Source: Bacillus sp. X1(2014)
Lineage (GTDB): Bacteria > Bacillota > Bacilli > Bacillales_B > DSM-18226
DNA length: 12,914 nt
Direction: 5' to 3'
Assembly: GCF_007678255.1 (NCBI RefSeq)
Contig: NZ_VEED01000040.1
Coordinates: 1 to 12,914, forward strand
In this document: positions 12,845-12,914 of the stretch, piece by piece
Position numbering within the stretch: the first letter of the stretch is position 1
Layout: every line of letters begins with the position of its first letter
Notes under the pieces: model-generated
What the model saw: only the letters and a program-made list of their open reading frames with translations
The model's database searches: none
What the model was told of the DNA's origin: nothing
Position numbers and translations under genes: made by a program

Positions 12845-12914
<70 letters not shown>

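Overview
The window is AT-rich and uses classic Bacillus-type Shine-Dalgarno sites (several AGGAGG-like, one complete AAAGGAGGTG). It carries a Gram-positive-style lipoprotein binding protein and a Bacillus-like 5S rRNA 3' end. I infer a member of the Bacillaceae; the dispersed palindromes would fit a soil Bacillus or Neobacillus type, but the genus cannot be settled from this sequence.

The core (about 403-9157) is a complete AI-2 (autoinducer-2) uptake and processing locus of the Lsr type, in two divergent units. The minus-strand unit is lsrA-lsrC-lsrD-lsrB-lsrF: ABC ATPase, two permeases, AI-2-binding lipoprotein and phospho-AI-2 thiolase, in the enterobacterial gene order. The plus-strand unit is lsrR (SorC-family repressor), lsrK (AI-2 kinase) and a small single-domain cupin. 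There is no lsrG. The cupin lies where an accessory AI-2-phosphate enzyme would be expected, and I propose it as a candidate functional replacement. The 328-base divergent region between lsrA and lsrR holds a strong cre-like (CcpA) site next to the lsrA start, a symmetric 24-bp palindrome, an 8-bp inverted repeat near lsrR and a 13-bp direct repeat. Together these suggest LsrR plus catabolite control. Expected flow: AI-2 is imported by LsrB-LsrC/D-LsrA, phosphorylated by LsrK, relieves LsrR, and is degraded by LsrF and possibly the cupin.

The right part (9158-12914) is accessory. It starts with a convergent intergenic zone rich in hairpins (a GTGTCAGGCAC-type palindrome and four GCGGAAnnTTCCGC palindromes at 50-60 base spacing). 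Then come a minus-strand DUF559/Vsr-like nuclease-fold protein with a C-terminal winged helix, an MpaB/Lcp-like (DUF2236) haem oxygenase homologue, a short-chain dehydrogenase with a strong terminator, and finally the 3' part of a 5S rRNA gene on the minus strand with its terminator.

The left edge (1-402) is a chimeric scar. It holds a decayed 3' fragment of a second nuclease-type gene joined directly to an exact 57-bp copy of the end of the short-chain dehydrogenase gene. The intact copies of both lie 9-12 kb away on the right, in the same orientation. The Lsr locus is therefore bracketed by direct duplications, a layout suggesting insertion or duplication followed by deletion, and one that could permit loss by recombination.
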